NCBI GenBank assembly: GCA_030141605.1
Contig: JAQGDQ010000447.1
Span: forward strand, 62,001 to 126,000
Reading direction: 5' to 3'
Length of the DNA stretch: 64,000 bases
Source of the DNA: Tubiluchus corallicola
Taxonomy: Eukaryota > Priapulida > Priapulimorpha > Priapulimorphida > Tubiluchidae
In this document: one piece after another, positions 25,001-63,735 of the stretch
How positions within the stretch are numbered: position 1 is the stretch's first letter
How the letters are laid out: every line of letters begins with the position of its first letter
Translations under genes and position numbers: made by a program
Notes under the pieces: generated by a model
What the model saw: only the letters and a program-made list of their open reading frames with translations
The model's database searches: none
What the model was told of the DNA's origin: nothing

Positions 25001-25540
25001 GCACAACATGCTAACCTCCAACAGAGCGATATGAGCAGCCTTATACAATGAATGTTCCTTTGTGTCAAGGTTAGTGGACGGGTGAATTTGTTCGCTTGGT
25101 GATGTTACATCTTGTATTGCATAAAGACAACTCAGTATCTTCTTCACTCCTAGAGTTTGCGATCGTCCTCGCTGTTGCCGAACAGGTGTCGAAATTTTAC
25201 CTGCGAAGCGCTGTGCCTAAACGCGTCCATGCCACATGGGCTTAAAATTAACATCTCCAAAGACAAATTTAGTGATTTGTGAATAATCAAGTTGTTATGA
25301 TTCTTTTCTGCAGGTTGGTTGCATGACTTGACGGGAAACTACCACACGTCGTTCTACGTCGCCGGAGTGTTCATCTTCGCATCCGGTCTCATCCTGACTG
25401 GCATGCCCTTTGCCAGAAGTCTGCAGATGCGCAGAAAAATGTCACAACTTCAACAAGACAAGACAGACTTTGCCGGTAACGCACTGCTCGAACGTCGCGA
25501 TGACGCCTTGATCGTATTAGAATATGAAACGACTTTGTAA
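20285..25540 (+). CDS. Monocarboxylate transporter-like protein (SLC16/MCT family), 3 coding exons, 848 aa
   Basis: Exons 20285-22020, 22841-23424 and 25314-25540 join with matching phases into 848 codons and a TAA stop. Residues 46-51 are DGGWGW, the MCT signature entering helix 1. About six helices follow to residue 240, then a hydrophilic Ser/Asn-rich loop of roughly 370 residues, then helices 7-12 in exons 2-3 and a short acidic tail. Family members are plasma-membrane facilitators of lactate, pyruvate or other monocarboxylates with proton or related coupling; the closest subtype (MCT9/12/14-like) cannot be fixed and substrate is unknown. The first in-frame ATG after an acceptor at 20204 was chosen as start (context GTGGTAATGCCT); a GTG six bases upstream is not used. 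Confidence 0.92.
22021..22840. other. SLC16-like intron 1
   Basis: 820 bp with no identifiable element; ends in AATGTTACAG. Confidence 0.6.
22841..23424 (+). CDS. SLC16-like exon 2: helices 7-11
   Basis: The acceptor is TGTTACAG|ACCGAA and the donor GCAG|GTATGT. It begins RPKTVSCPDVYHC, then a His/Lys-rich stretch (HKHHHRKSKK), then helices from NFSMLSNLTFLLFWISNL to MGQGIANLLGPPLAG. The GPPLAG motif precedes the last helix in MCTs. Retaining the intron would stop the frame after 15 codons. Confidence 0.93.
24093..24464. repeat. Minisatellite, 62-bp unit, six copies, in SLC16-like intron 2
   Basis: GAACGCACTACAACAGAACT to TTTTTCTAAACCAT repeats with a constant 62-bp period and very few differences (GAACGC/GAGCGC, ACTACAA/ACGACAA, one TAGTGTT). 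This near-identity implies recent expansion. The rest of intron 2 (23425-24092 and 24465-25313) shows nothing else recognisable. Confidence 0.95.
25314..25540 (+). CDS. SLC16-like exon 3: last helix and C-tail
   Basis: The acceptor is CTTTTCTGCAG|GTTGG. It reads GWLHDLTGNYHTSFYVAG, a last helix, then a charged tail ending EYETTL and TAA. LxDxTGxYxxSFYxAG is the conserved MCT segment. The 3' UTR follows; no canonical AATAAA was seen close by. Confidence 0.93.
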
Positions 25541-26300
25541 AAAGAAAAAGTCGTATTTTACACCAGAGATTGGGCATAAATGCACCACCCTCGCACAGTA
25601 AAGCAAATTGATGATTCGTCCACAATGTGTAGTCATTTCATATAAGTTTGGACAATCCTAGCTGTGATTGCTGGTCAGTCAACATCAGGGAACATGTCAG
25701 ACTTTAAAAATCCTGCATAGAGCATTTATTACCAAACAGTCATTGCAAAATTTATTTTGACTGCAAGCTTTGTAGTAACACATGTAAATATTATTGTAGG
25801 TGTGATGTCATTACCCCGCTTCACGTTTAAGCTTTGTTGTATAAAGTGAGGTTAGCTTATGCTTATGTAGTGAACATTATGTACCATGCCATGTTTGCTC
25901 TTTCAGACCTTGACAGCTTCTTACTCTTTACATTCTAGCAACATAAATAACAAAGATACCATATCAAAATGCTGTGTTAATATATTTTCTATATTTATAT
26001 GTATAGACACATTTACAATGCTCTCAAGACACCAGATTTTACTATTTTATAGACTTGTTATAAATCTTGTACTAGAATGAAAGATCAGCATTTTTCAATG
26101 TATTTACTCAGATTGTAGCCAGTGTATTTCTAGATCTTACTGTTTCTTGGACACAAAGGGTACAAACTCACTTTCACAATTATACAATTATTACACTAAC
26201 CTTTAAATACCTTAATTACATACACATTTCTCTTTGCCATTTTTCTTATTGTTAATTTTACAGTATAAGAGGCTAAATAAGTCATACTTGGAAAAGCTAA
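25541..26300. other. Probable 3' UTR and flank of SLC16-like gene
   Basis: AT-rich sequence after the stop codon. Transcript end could not be placed. Confidence 0.4.
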
Positions 26301-26302
26301 TA

Positions 26303-26850
26303 CTGTCAAACCTCGATATAATGCCCCCCCCCCTATAATGCCAACCTTGCTTAGTGCCCAAATTTTTATCAAAAGAAAATATCTATTTTTGCATAGACAT
26401 GTATGTATCAATTATGTATCAATATACAGTCAACCCTCGTTAAACCGGACTAATTAGGGGGGTGGGTGGTCCGGTTTAACCGATTGTTCGATTTATCCGA
26501 TATGCCTATATATGGTCTATATTATACAGGAATAATCACCTTAATAATGCCTATATACATTGCACTATATACTATACTGTATATTACTTTAAAATACCTA
26601 ACCTGTGAGGATAAAGAAATTATTGTACAGTTTAAATAAAAAATGGCTTCGGCCCGTCAATGGCTCGTGGTGAGTTGGTAGGCCGTGTTGTGTTTAGCGC
26701 TCCGGCTCGGTCGGAAATCGGTCAGTTTCCTTTACCACGATGGCGTTCGTCTTATCCGATATCCGGGCTAACGGGGTCCGGTTTAACGAGGGTCGACTGT
26801 ACCTTGTTATAATGTCGAACTTGCTATAATGCCAACTTTTTCTTGCAGTC
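26303..26850. mobile_element. Degraded Tigger/pogo-like element, outer
   Basis: The left end CTGTCAAACCTCGATATAATG and internal repeats CTATAATGCCAAC on both sides of 26427-26799 indicate an older Tigger-like copy. The right terminus is not clear. Confidence 0.5.
26427..26799. mobile_element. Tigger/pogo-type MITE, nested
   Basis: Inverted ends CAGTCAACCCTCGTTAAACC and CAGTCGACCCTCGTTAAACC are flanked by TA at 26425-26426 and 26800-26801. It is 373 bp and non-coding, and sits inside the older copy. Confidence 0.92.
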
Positions 26851-26854
26851 TCGA

Positions 26855-28343
26855 AGTAGGTGGTATACAAAAGTTTGACTGCAGTTCAAAACGTATTTCC
26901 TTCAAACTTTCACTTTCCGTTTATCATTTCCTTATTAATTAGGCATAAAACTGAAAACTTCTCTTTGATCAACTAATGGAAACGGCAGAGATGTTATGTA
27001 GGTACACATAAAATTTAGTTATTTTGAAGTTAGCTATCATAACATTTGAATTACAAAACTCAATCATGTTCTTAAACTGCTAAATCACGTGACATTTTTA
27101 CACCTAGCAATCCGTCTAAACAAATGTCTGTCTAAAAATGTAAGAAAATGAGATTGTAGTAAAGCTTAAAAGAAAAACACAAGAACTATGAAAAAGGAAG
27201 CTGCCAGAAATAAGGATCGTTCCTTAGCACGGGATTCGGGAAAATTTGAATCTAAACACAGAGTCGTAACAATAAGTTACAATCTTAACAACAGTGCATT
27301 ACTTTAGTGGATAATTTTGGAAAATGGGAAATCCAAAAATGGGAAATCAACAATTCAAATTAAAAACTAAAAAAATGCATAATACATGTGCAGTCGACTC
27401 TCATAGAACTCGTATTCTGGGATAAAAAGAATTCGCCGTGAGTTGCGTGAAACAAAAACACACATTTACAAAAGCCTTCAAATACAATGACAGATCAGCG
27501 GGACATTAACTGCATGAAACTTGGCAACTGACCATTCATTGTCACCAATACCGCACCTTCCCAATTTAAAAATGAAGTAAGAGTTCTTATGAGAAAACAT
27601 ACTGACTATTTACGCCACAGATATAAGATATGCAATCTTATCACACTTACAATATACCAAGCATAAGTGCATAATCAGTCTGCTTAGTCATCAATTTATG
27701 CGACACAAATAGGCTGTCTACGTAATTAAGCGCATTTTGTTTATACTGATCTTTGACGTGTTATTACGAATAAATTACTTATTCCATATTAATGCAAAGC
27801 AAAGTAGCGCGTTAAACAAAAATCTTTGACAAACCTCTTAGTTCTGAACTGTTGTATCAGCACCACCTCCAAAAAAGCATAAAACAATAAAGATTTTTAG
27901 AATTTCTGGGCTAACATCCCATCTTTTAAGATTGAACATTTCCTACATATCATTTGCTAGAGCATTTGTACGCACTTAAGAAACATTTTTTGAAACTTGA
28001 GTTAAATTGCCCTAAATCTGACTTGTGAAAAAACAAAAAAGGTTGAACTAAATTAAATATTAGAGCTTTTCGCGGTACAGCTCATCACCAAAACAAGTCT
28101 GACCACAGCGCAATGGATGTTCATACTCACATAAACGCAACATAACATAATAAATAATATAATTCCTAATCAACAAAATATAATTTTATACAACTCTTAA
28201 TATTAAAAATAATTAAAAATATAATTTTCAATACCTTTTATGTTATCACAAAATGTCTGTTGCAACTTACAGTGCTCGTTGCTCGATGTGCATTTCGCAC
28301 AACATCTGGAAGTAGACTAGAGGGCGCTGTTAGGCAGAGCGTT
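26855..28343. other. Convergent intergenic region SLC16-like / TEX2
   Basis: Contains the TEX2 3' UTR on its right side. A Tigger-like end (CAGTCGACTCTCATAGAACTC, 27392-27412) was noted without a partner. Otherwise nothing recognisable. Confidence 0.4.
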
Positions 28344-56118
<27,775 letters not shown>

Positions 56119-59100
56119 GACGCTGACGACTCAAACAATGCCACGCTTGGGCGAGCAAAGACGCGACAAAGTTATTCGCAGATAGACAGGCCAAGTTTGT
56201 CCGACAGTATGATGAGCATTGTCAAACTAGAATGTTACGCAAATAACTTCATGATAAGGAAGAACAATTACATGCCTCACCTAAAATATTAACAAAATGC
56301 AGTTTAAGTGCAGGGATGAGAATGACAAATTGCAAAAAACTCTGAAACAGGCTGGGGTTTTGGGGGCAAATCACAATTTTGTGACCATAGAAAGCCTCTA
56401 AGTGGACTTAAAATACACCAGTTACCTTGTTTCATGCATAATTTAAAATACCCAACTATCAAGGATACATGATACCTAATTGTGTCAAAAATGCCTAAGT
56501 ACTGGCCGCTCCTATGCAAAAGTATATAAAAACTGTCTGCAATTGACTCAAATAACTCCGCACAATTGATTCTATATTTTTATACATAGATATACACGTG
56601 GTTACACTGATGTACATGATTTAAACAAAGTGATGGCCTGCGAACTAGCGGTGAGTTTGGGAAACAATGTACTGGGTCCGTAAAAATTTTCTCAACGAAT
56701 TTACGAGATTTACAAAAATGGCACTACTGGTCTTCCAAAAACTCAGAATTCCACGTATCCACGGAAAATTCTCATCCCTGTAAGTGCATACAAATAAGGC
56801 ATCTGTATTACTTGAAATTACTACCTTGAATATAAAGCTTTTTAGCAACAATGCATTTTTGTCTCCCACTTGGAACTGACCTTTGAACTCAAGTTAATCT
56901 ATAGATACAATTTAACTTGATGTCCATGCCAGTTCTCATTGGGGTAGTGAAGAAGCTTAAAGCATTCCATCTCCTAGCTGGCTTTTTGCCCCGGTTCGTT
57001 GCAAAAATCTATATCCGCCCTTGGTAATACAAATTACAATGAGTACCCTAGCTCGACAATTTAGAATGTATTCTATGCTGCACCACATACTGGTGTAGCA
57101 GGCCAAATTAATCCCTGCCCAGATTAAACCCGGGTATACGCTGGAGAATAAACGGTGATAGACCAAACTATTCCTGGGGTGTAAAATTGCCTAGGCCAGA
57201 CTATATCCCTCCAGGCCATGGTGACTCCATGGACTGGCTGACCTACATCCCAAGCTTCAATCTTCTGTCAACTTATCTGCCACCATCTTAACTAGACTAA
57301 TCTGTAACCTTATTAAGTTAAACAAAAGAAATGTTTTACTCAAAGCATTACAAGTTCTGTCAAGTGTTAATTAACGAATGGTTAACGCAAGAACATAGCT
57401 TTAGTTAAACACCTAGTTAGAAAACTGTGACGGATATATAAAAAACGTGATGCGTGTACTATCGACTCATCATTACGTGAAAGTTAAACAACGTCAATGC
57501 TGCCAAGAGAGTCTAAAGTCAGTCTACCATGGCAACCAGCAATGCTCAAAACTATCACACGGCAAACGCAACAGGAGAAGCAACACGCTTGCAAAAGCGA
57601 AAATTTTAACCGATAAACTAAACAGGATTTTAAAAAATATACAATATAAACTTGAAAGGAACTCACAAAGTCACAACCGAGAAATTCTGCGGAATCAGCA
57701 AAAATATAATGCAGTATGAGCAATCATTAAAATTGTGTTCAATTCAGCCTGCTTTATTACCTAATTGATTCAACGTTATTCCTAACTATTTCTCGGTGAC
57801 AACTGGTAAGAGTGCAAGAAACAGGCGTAGGAGTGCCTAGTTTTTTCTGCTGGTTTACTGCTGCGTTTACCTGTCTTGAGAGCTGATTTTTATTTCAGAT
57901 TTTTCTTGCACAATCGACGTACTGGACGCGACGATTACAACAAATTTTTACTCACAACCGTACATTGGTATAAATGCGTTTTACTTTGTATTACGCTTCC
58001 ACGTGTGTATTTTGCTATTGTCATAGTGCGTATCCTATATAGAATAATAATAAACAGTAACAATTATGACACACTTTGACTGTTAGATTATATAAAGGAA
58101 GTGCACCATGCAGAGCCGCACACAATTTCGGAATTCTCGCTATAATATACTGCCAAGGGCGGCTATTTAATTGTGTTGCGTAACAAACTGAGATGTCACA
58201 CGAATGAGCGCTTGGACAGCCACACTTGAACACTGCCTCAATGCAATATTTTTGACAGGCAGGTGATTAAAAGTGTTGCACACAACACACGCATTTAGTA
58301 CAACTTAAAGAAGCGCAAGCTTATAATGCTCCATTTTTCTTGACAACAGCTGTCACCACACTGCGATACCAAAATAAGTTAATAGCACTGTTTTGACGTT
58401 CGTACCACCTAGCAGAATTACAACTAAACTGAGTATGGAATAAGTGATGTACCAGGTTGAACCAGAACTGGATGGTTGAACCAGGTACTGGATATAACAC
58501 CGCATAACTACAGGTTATTACCTTATACTAGTTAGTTGATCTCTTGACCCATTACTACCTTCTGATTTCCACTCCAAAAACTATACAACCACATCCAATG
58601 ATACTATTTCGGAATAGTAACGATTTTTCACTTGTGTGTGCACTTCAAAGTTGGTCTGCTTTTCTTCACAAGTGGACCCACTAGCTGCCTGTGGTGTGCT
58701 ATAAAATATGCACTTTACATGGCTGCCAAAGGATAGGTATTTTCCGAGAGAAAGAAGGATTCTTTTACACTGGGCCATCAAAACCTGGTGCACCTCAAAA
58801 TTTGGTGCTGTATGCTACATTCTAGTTACCCAGTAAATACTCCCCTGATTAGAACTACCATTTTTCAAACAAAGATAATTATGATTGCAAAGTGTTAAGT
58901 AATAGAGCAATATCAAAATTAATTATTTGTGTAAAGTTTACCATGTATGCCATGTGTAAAATAAACATGACACCCTGCTCAAAATACGTCCATACTTCTA
59001 TGTACATTAAGATGCTCAGAATAGCTCTAGCTGCCGGATAAGATTTGGCTAAAATATTGCAACCGTTTTTAATTTGGTCATTGCCCCTTGGCATGTGGGA

Positions 59101-59990
59101 CTAATTAGATGCACGCGTCTAACCAATTAGTGGTATTGACACAAGATCAGCTTCGTACTACTTATACAACTCCGTGCACTGGACCACTGTGTGAGTTAAC
59201 CAATCAGTGCCATGATTCACCTCAAACCAACAGAGTAGCAGAAACTCGTTGCTCGGCTTCCAAGTCAGCAGAGGACCATTGCTAAGCTTCCAAGTTAGCA
59301 GAGGACTGTTGTTAGGTTTAAAAGTAAGGCTGATTGCACACCTAAAAATAAGTGCTTGACTTCTGCGCCTAACTTTGAACTCGTCCTTACATCAGATACG
59401 ATATTTGTGAATGTACATGAATAAAACTATAGGATCATGCATATGTTACATTAGTCTCCTGCACTTCTACTTCAACATGCGAGTCTAATTATTTAAATTA
59501 TCTTCGCAGTTTCATAAATAACTAAAACACTTTTATTAACATTTTATTCTTACTGATACATTAATAATAAATGTTGCACTGTATTTGATTGTTAAAAAAG
59601 GACCTAGCAACACTATTGACTTAGCTATTATAAAAAAACTATAATGCAGTTTTGTAGCTGATTTCAATGAAACGAGAACATTTTTCACGCTTGAAAATTA
59701 TATGCTTATAACTTTGGCTCAATACAAATTATACAATAAGTAACATCATGCAACCAAACTGCAAAAAAGAAAGACCATTGTTGTATATACTTGAACTCTG
59801 GCTCGAAGGACAGTATTTGAACTTTGAATTTTTCCTGAGTTTTAATGCCAACAGGTTTAAAGGGAGAGAGCCTATCCTGATTGTGTACTGATAACTTATT
59901 GTAGTCAGAAAATGTTGTATTAAAACTTAGTGTGATTAAATTATCTGCTCTTACATGCGATTAATAGTGCTGTGGAATTATTGAGAAATA
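56119..59990. other. TEX2 5' flank and divergent intergenic region
   Basis: It should contain the TEX2 promoter. No TATA or CpG island is obvious. 57447-57719 (+) is a 90-codon basic open frame with no known motif. 59241-59310 contains a short 33-bp duplication (GCTTCCAAGTCAGCAGAGGA). Otherwise unassigned. Confidence 0.4.
57524..57537 (-). promoter_or_regulatory. Possible RFX X-box upstream of TEX2
   Basis: The reverse strand reads GGTTGCCATGGTAG, a near match to the RFX X-box half-sites GTTGCC and GGNAAC. It is 1.4 kb upstream of the TEX2 start. Could be chance. Confidence 0.25.
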
Positions 59991-60007
59991 AGTAACGCAT
60001 TATATAA

Positions 60008-60502
60008 TTGTGTTGTTGCCATCCTTCTGTCTGAGAAGACAATGGAATGAATCAAGGATGGAGTCCGATCCTTGAACGTCTCCAGGGCGCACGCCTGGGC
60101 ATGTTATATGGAGATCCTGAGTTGCCCAGACAACAGGAACCCCCTCTCTTCCTCCCTGGTGTAGTCCAAAGGAAAGCGGAGCGATACGTTTGGCACCAGG
60201 TTGGCTGCAGGAGCGGCCGGAGTCAGTGAGCATGCTGCACTGGTCTGCCTTCGGGGCTCCACTCCTGATTTGGAAGATTTACTCCTCTACACATGACCGT
60301 TGGGTCCCTTGACCTCCTCCGCCCTCTAGCCGTTGGCTGCTTGTGCAGCTCCTGCGTCTAGTGTCGAGATACAGTGTGGGCATCCCGCAAGCCTACAGCA
60401 CCTGGTATTCCTAGGCGGTCACCCATCCAAGCATTAACCAGGCTCTACGTTGCTTAGCTTCGGTGATCAGACGAGAACCGGTGTTTTCAATGTGATTTGG
60501 CC
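60008..60502 (-). mobile_element. Full-length 5S-rRNA-derived SINE
   Basis: Bounded by a perfect 11-bp duplication GCATTATATAA (59997-60007 and 60503-60513). The minus-strand head is 5S rRNA-like: TCTCGTCTGATCACCGAAGC, AAGCTAAGCAACG (A box), GAGCCTGGTTAATGCTTGGA and TGGGTGACCGCCTAGGAATA then CCAGGTGCTGTAGGCTT (C box). A unique body of about 380 bp follows, ending GGATGGCAACAACACAA. The internal RNA polymerase III promoter looks intact. Not a functional 5S gene: about 15 bp of the 5S 5' end differ and 3' sequence continues into the SINE body. Confidence 0.9.
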
Positions 60503-60756
60503 GCATTATATAAAATTACTTTATATAAGTCCACCCGGTGGCCACGGATATTTATATAAGGCATAAATCACAACCAAAATTCTGCCACAATCTAGTTCAA
60601 ATTATAAATTTAATCATAAGCACAGAACGTTAAACACAATAATTTGGTTTAAACCACATCACTAAATGTATTTAATTGCGCATAATTATAGGCCCATATT
60701 TAAATAAAAAAATGGGCCACCCTTTTGTGGTACCTGCTGATAAAAATTATCCCCAA

Positions 60757-61200
60757 TAATTTGATTCGATTCGATTTAATATTTTATTTCAAACTTTACA
60801 AAGTTCATAAACACATCACAAAGTAATACAAATAATACAATAAATCATGACACACAACAATAACACAAATAACAATTAACGGTATAACAAACTACGCCAA
60901 TGACGTCTAATTACAGAAGAAAATTTTCACTCTTATTCAGTCTGACGTATACACTGTATGCACATTTTCTGTGAATCACATCAAAATAAATAATATTAAG
61001 TCTAGTAGAAATATATCTAGCTATCTAGTACTTTAATTATTACGATAAGAGGTCACACTTCTCTTTTACAGGCAAGGTTACACTTGCATGAAGATACTTT
61101 TTAAACATACGATCTAAATAATATACAAATACGCCAATGAAGCCAGACAGTTTAGAGCGATTCTCCGACAGGCTTTTCCATAAATTCGCTACCAGTGAGT
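60757..61200 (-). mobile_element. Probable LINE 3' tail
   Basis: Minus-strand sequence ends GAAATAAAATATTAAATCGA then ATCGAATCAAAT, a short-repeat tail. No coding part was seen. Confidence 0.4.
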
Positions 61201-61267
61201 TTCGTAATAATCATTTTATCCATTTGATGATGAAATATTTGCACTTTTGAGAAACATAATTATTTCA

Positions 61268-61990
61268 TATTTCATTTCATATAACAATACAAGAAAAAAC
61301 AAGACACACATGCAATTTCAGTTTTGAAATGTACTGACACAGCAGACAAACAAAACAATTACTGGTAAAACAAACATTATTAAGTCTTTTTGTTAGTTAT
61401 TTAAATGAAAAGTTCAATGATTAGTACTTAAAATAAATTGTCACTCATCTGGCCTCAGTTTCAACGATATGATCGTAACATAGCATGTTGTTCATCATGT
61501 CTTAAAAACGCTTTTCGGACATAAATGCTTTATTGCGCCTAAATCATTACTTCCATCTGGAATAAACATTTATCTGCATCGCCCGTAAGAAAAAATTCTG
61601 GTATAATTACATTGGTGTGATTACTAGGGGTGAGCATCGAACGTTCGAATCGAATTCGAACGCTCGAATTCTATTCGAACGAGTTTTTTTAGTTCGAACT
61701 CGATTCGAATCCAAAACTATAGATTCGAATAATTCAGCACTTCAATCACACATGTTCTTTATTACTAAAACGATTGAAACACTGAAGTTCGGTTTGATTC
61801 GAATTCGAAAAACACATATTCCGTTCGATTCGATTCGAATTTGCTTTCTGGTAGAGAATGCTCACCCCTAGTGATTACATAATTTTCACATAATTTCTTC
61901 TTAAAATCATTGTAATGTGGGCATTTTATAACAAAGTGTAATTCGCTTTCGATTTCATTTCTTAAACAATATGATCATATGCGATTCTCA
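61268..61990 (-). mobile_element. LINE C-terminus and 3' UTR, interrupted by hAT
   Basis: The minus strand reads CLRNEIESELHFVIKCPHYN, DFKKKLCENYVI, then after the hAT PEFFLTGDADKCLFQMEVMI and a stop; a nearby frame gives NKAFMSEKRF and a stop. The C...H-x3-C knuckle resembles the LINE at 36.6 kb. It ends in (ATGAA)n-like tail near 61270. Confidence 0.6.
61625..61870. mobile_element. hAT MITE family B copy with perfect duplication
   Basis: TAGGGGTGAGCA...TGCTCACCCCTA, flanked by GTGATTAC at 61617-61624 and 61871-61878. 246 bp, TTCGAA-rich, non-coding; it interrupts a LINE remnant. Confidence 0.95.
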
Positions 61991-61999
61991 GCCGGGATT

Positions 62000-63509
62000 T
62001 TTCTAGGTTTACAAGAATTTATCAATAACAGGTGAAATGCACCGTAACAAGGTAACAAAACTATATCCATCTAAATTAATAAGACACTAGTGATCTATAT
62101 AACAGTACTTTAATTATGTATGTTTAGAGCGTCTGCTATTTATCGCCTTGGTGTGCGGGATATGCCGTAGCTAATGGTTATCAATGCACGATGGTAATAA
62201 ATGACACTTCATTATAGTAACTTCATTACGGTGATTCTAATCACTAGGCTACGATGATTCTAGTCTATTTCTGCCTTGTTTAAAACGCATAATTCTGGCA
62301 CTTAAAGACATTCTAGCATATAGAAGCAAAGCGGCAGTTGTTGTACTGACTTGACGAAATAAACAATGATTTTTATGTATAATCAAATTAGGAGTTCTAG
62401 ACTAAGTTATCAACAATGGATCACTGCACTTAAGCAAACTGTGGTTTTTATTTTTGTAGCTTATGTCAGAGTTTCAGCCTCAGTGAACATACGTAAGTAT
62501 ATGAACATATAGAAAGTAAAAATAATTGTAATTGAAAGCCTTTTTTAGGATAAACATCTATCACGTAACGATTTGACACGAAAAGAAAAAGTTGAAAATT
62601 TTCACTATTTTGCACGTAAAAATTTTGTGCACCCGTAGTAATTGTTGGATGAGTATTATAGTTATGTTTGGATGTTGCCTAGCATACTTGGGTGTGTGTG
62701 TATGCGTGTGTGCGTGCAAGCGTTTGTGTTAATTATACGATACCATCGCTGCCTATTGCTAACTTATTTACTAAATGAACTGCTTCGGAATTAATAGATT
62801 TTTGTGTTTTGTTTCTCTCGGAAGGCTCGTAGGGAAAACCAGAAAACACTTCGTCAAATTAAACTAGTTTATTAAGCGAGAATTCTACAACACAAAAGTA
62901 TGAAGGAACGCTGTTACACGCTACAATAATATTAAGCAACCAGACAAATGCGTGCTTAATAAAGTAATATTTTTAAACTAACTAGGAACTTAAACAAAGA
63001 AGGTCAGAGCATCATGACAGTCTAGAATGCAGAACACTGCAAAGCTCTTTGATCTATACCCCAAGATCTTTGATCTACACAAACCATATCTATGGTATTG
63101 TTACAAACGCGAAATGATTACACTAAACGTGAAAATCTGGAAATCGTTTGAGTGTATCTGAAAATGTAAGTATACAAGAGACTGTGTAAGTGGCGTCCGT
63201 GTGAATCCGTGTGTCTGTCTCAGCGGCCTGCTTCGCCTTACATAGCGCGCCCGAGAAGCTTCCAGAAGTTTTGTTCCAGAACATTCTACACGGTAAGACG
63301 ATTATTCTAACGGAACATTCTACGATGTTCTATTTAATTCTAATAGATGCCAGCGATCTCCACAACACTGATGCAATCAAATACCTGGTAGTATTTCATA
63401 CCATTCTCATGAACTACTAATACGTAGCACAACTAGCGGTGTTAATTATTTTCTTGGAAATTAATCATTGGTGGCTGAAAATGCACGCCATTTTTACTAA
63501 TTATTTCAG
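62000..63509. other. Upstream region or intron of fibrinogen-like gene
   Basis: No further exon can be supported. A short segment between TTTTTATTTTTGTAG (ends 62458) and ACATAC|GTAAGT (62493) has splice-like borders but no coding evidence. Confidence 0.35.
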
Positions 63510-63670
63510 CACGCACTTGCTCACATTTGTTTGAAAATGGGACGACCACTTCTGGCAATTATATGATTGATCCTGATGGAGACGGAGGAGAGGAACCTGT
63601 CCAAGTTTATTGTGACTTAAACAATGGTTATACATTCGTCAATCACTCCTTATCAGGCATTCCAACAACG
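63510..63670 (+). CDS. Internal exon of fibrinogen/CNTNAP-like extracellular protein
   Basis: The acceptor is ATTATTTCAG|CACGC and the donor ACG|GTATTT, 161 nt, entering with 2 bases to complete a codon and leaving in phase 0. It encodes RTCSHLFENGTTTSGNYMID, PDGDGGEEPVQVYCDLNNGY and TFVNHSLSGIPTT. The C-x-x-L...G-x3-SG-x-Y-x-IDPDG...P-x-x-VYCD pattern is the start of the fibrinogen-like module seen in contactin-associated/neurexin-IV proteins and fibrillar-collagen-type C-termini. Which of these cannot be told from one exon. The protein is expected to be secreted or on the cell surface. Upstream and downstream exons are outside or unseen. Confidence 0.75.
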
Positions 63671-63735
63671 GTATTTACTTACCAATAATATTGATTATAG
63701 GCAATTATTGATTAGTGATTCAGTAATAATGCAGG

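Noticed and set aside
60405-60502. Functional 5S rRNA gene
   Set aside because: The 5S part is diverged at the 5' end, has no terminator after it and continues into a SINE body bounded by target duplications.
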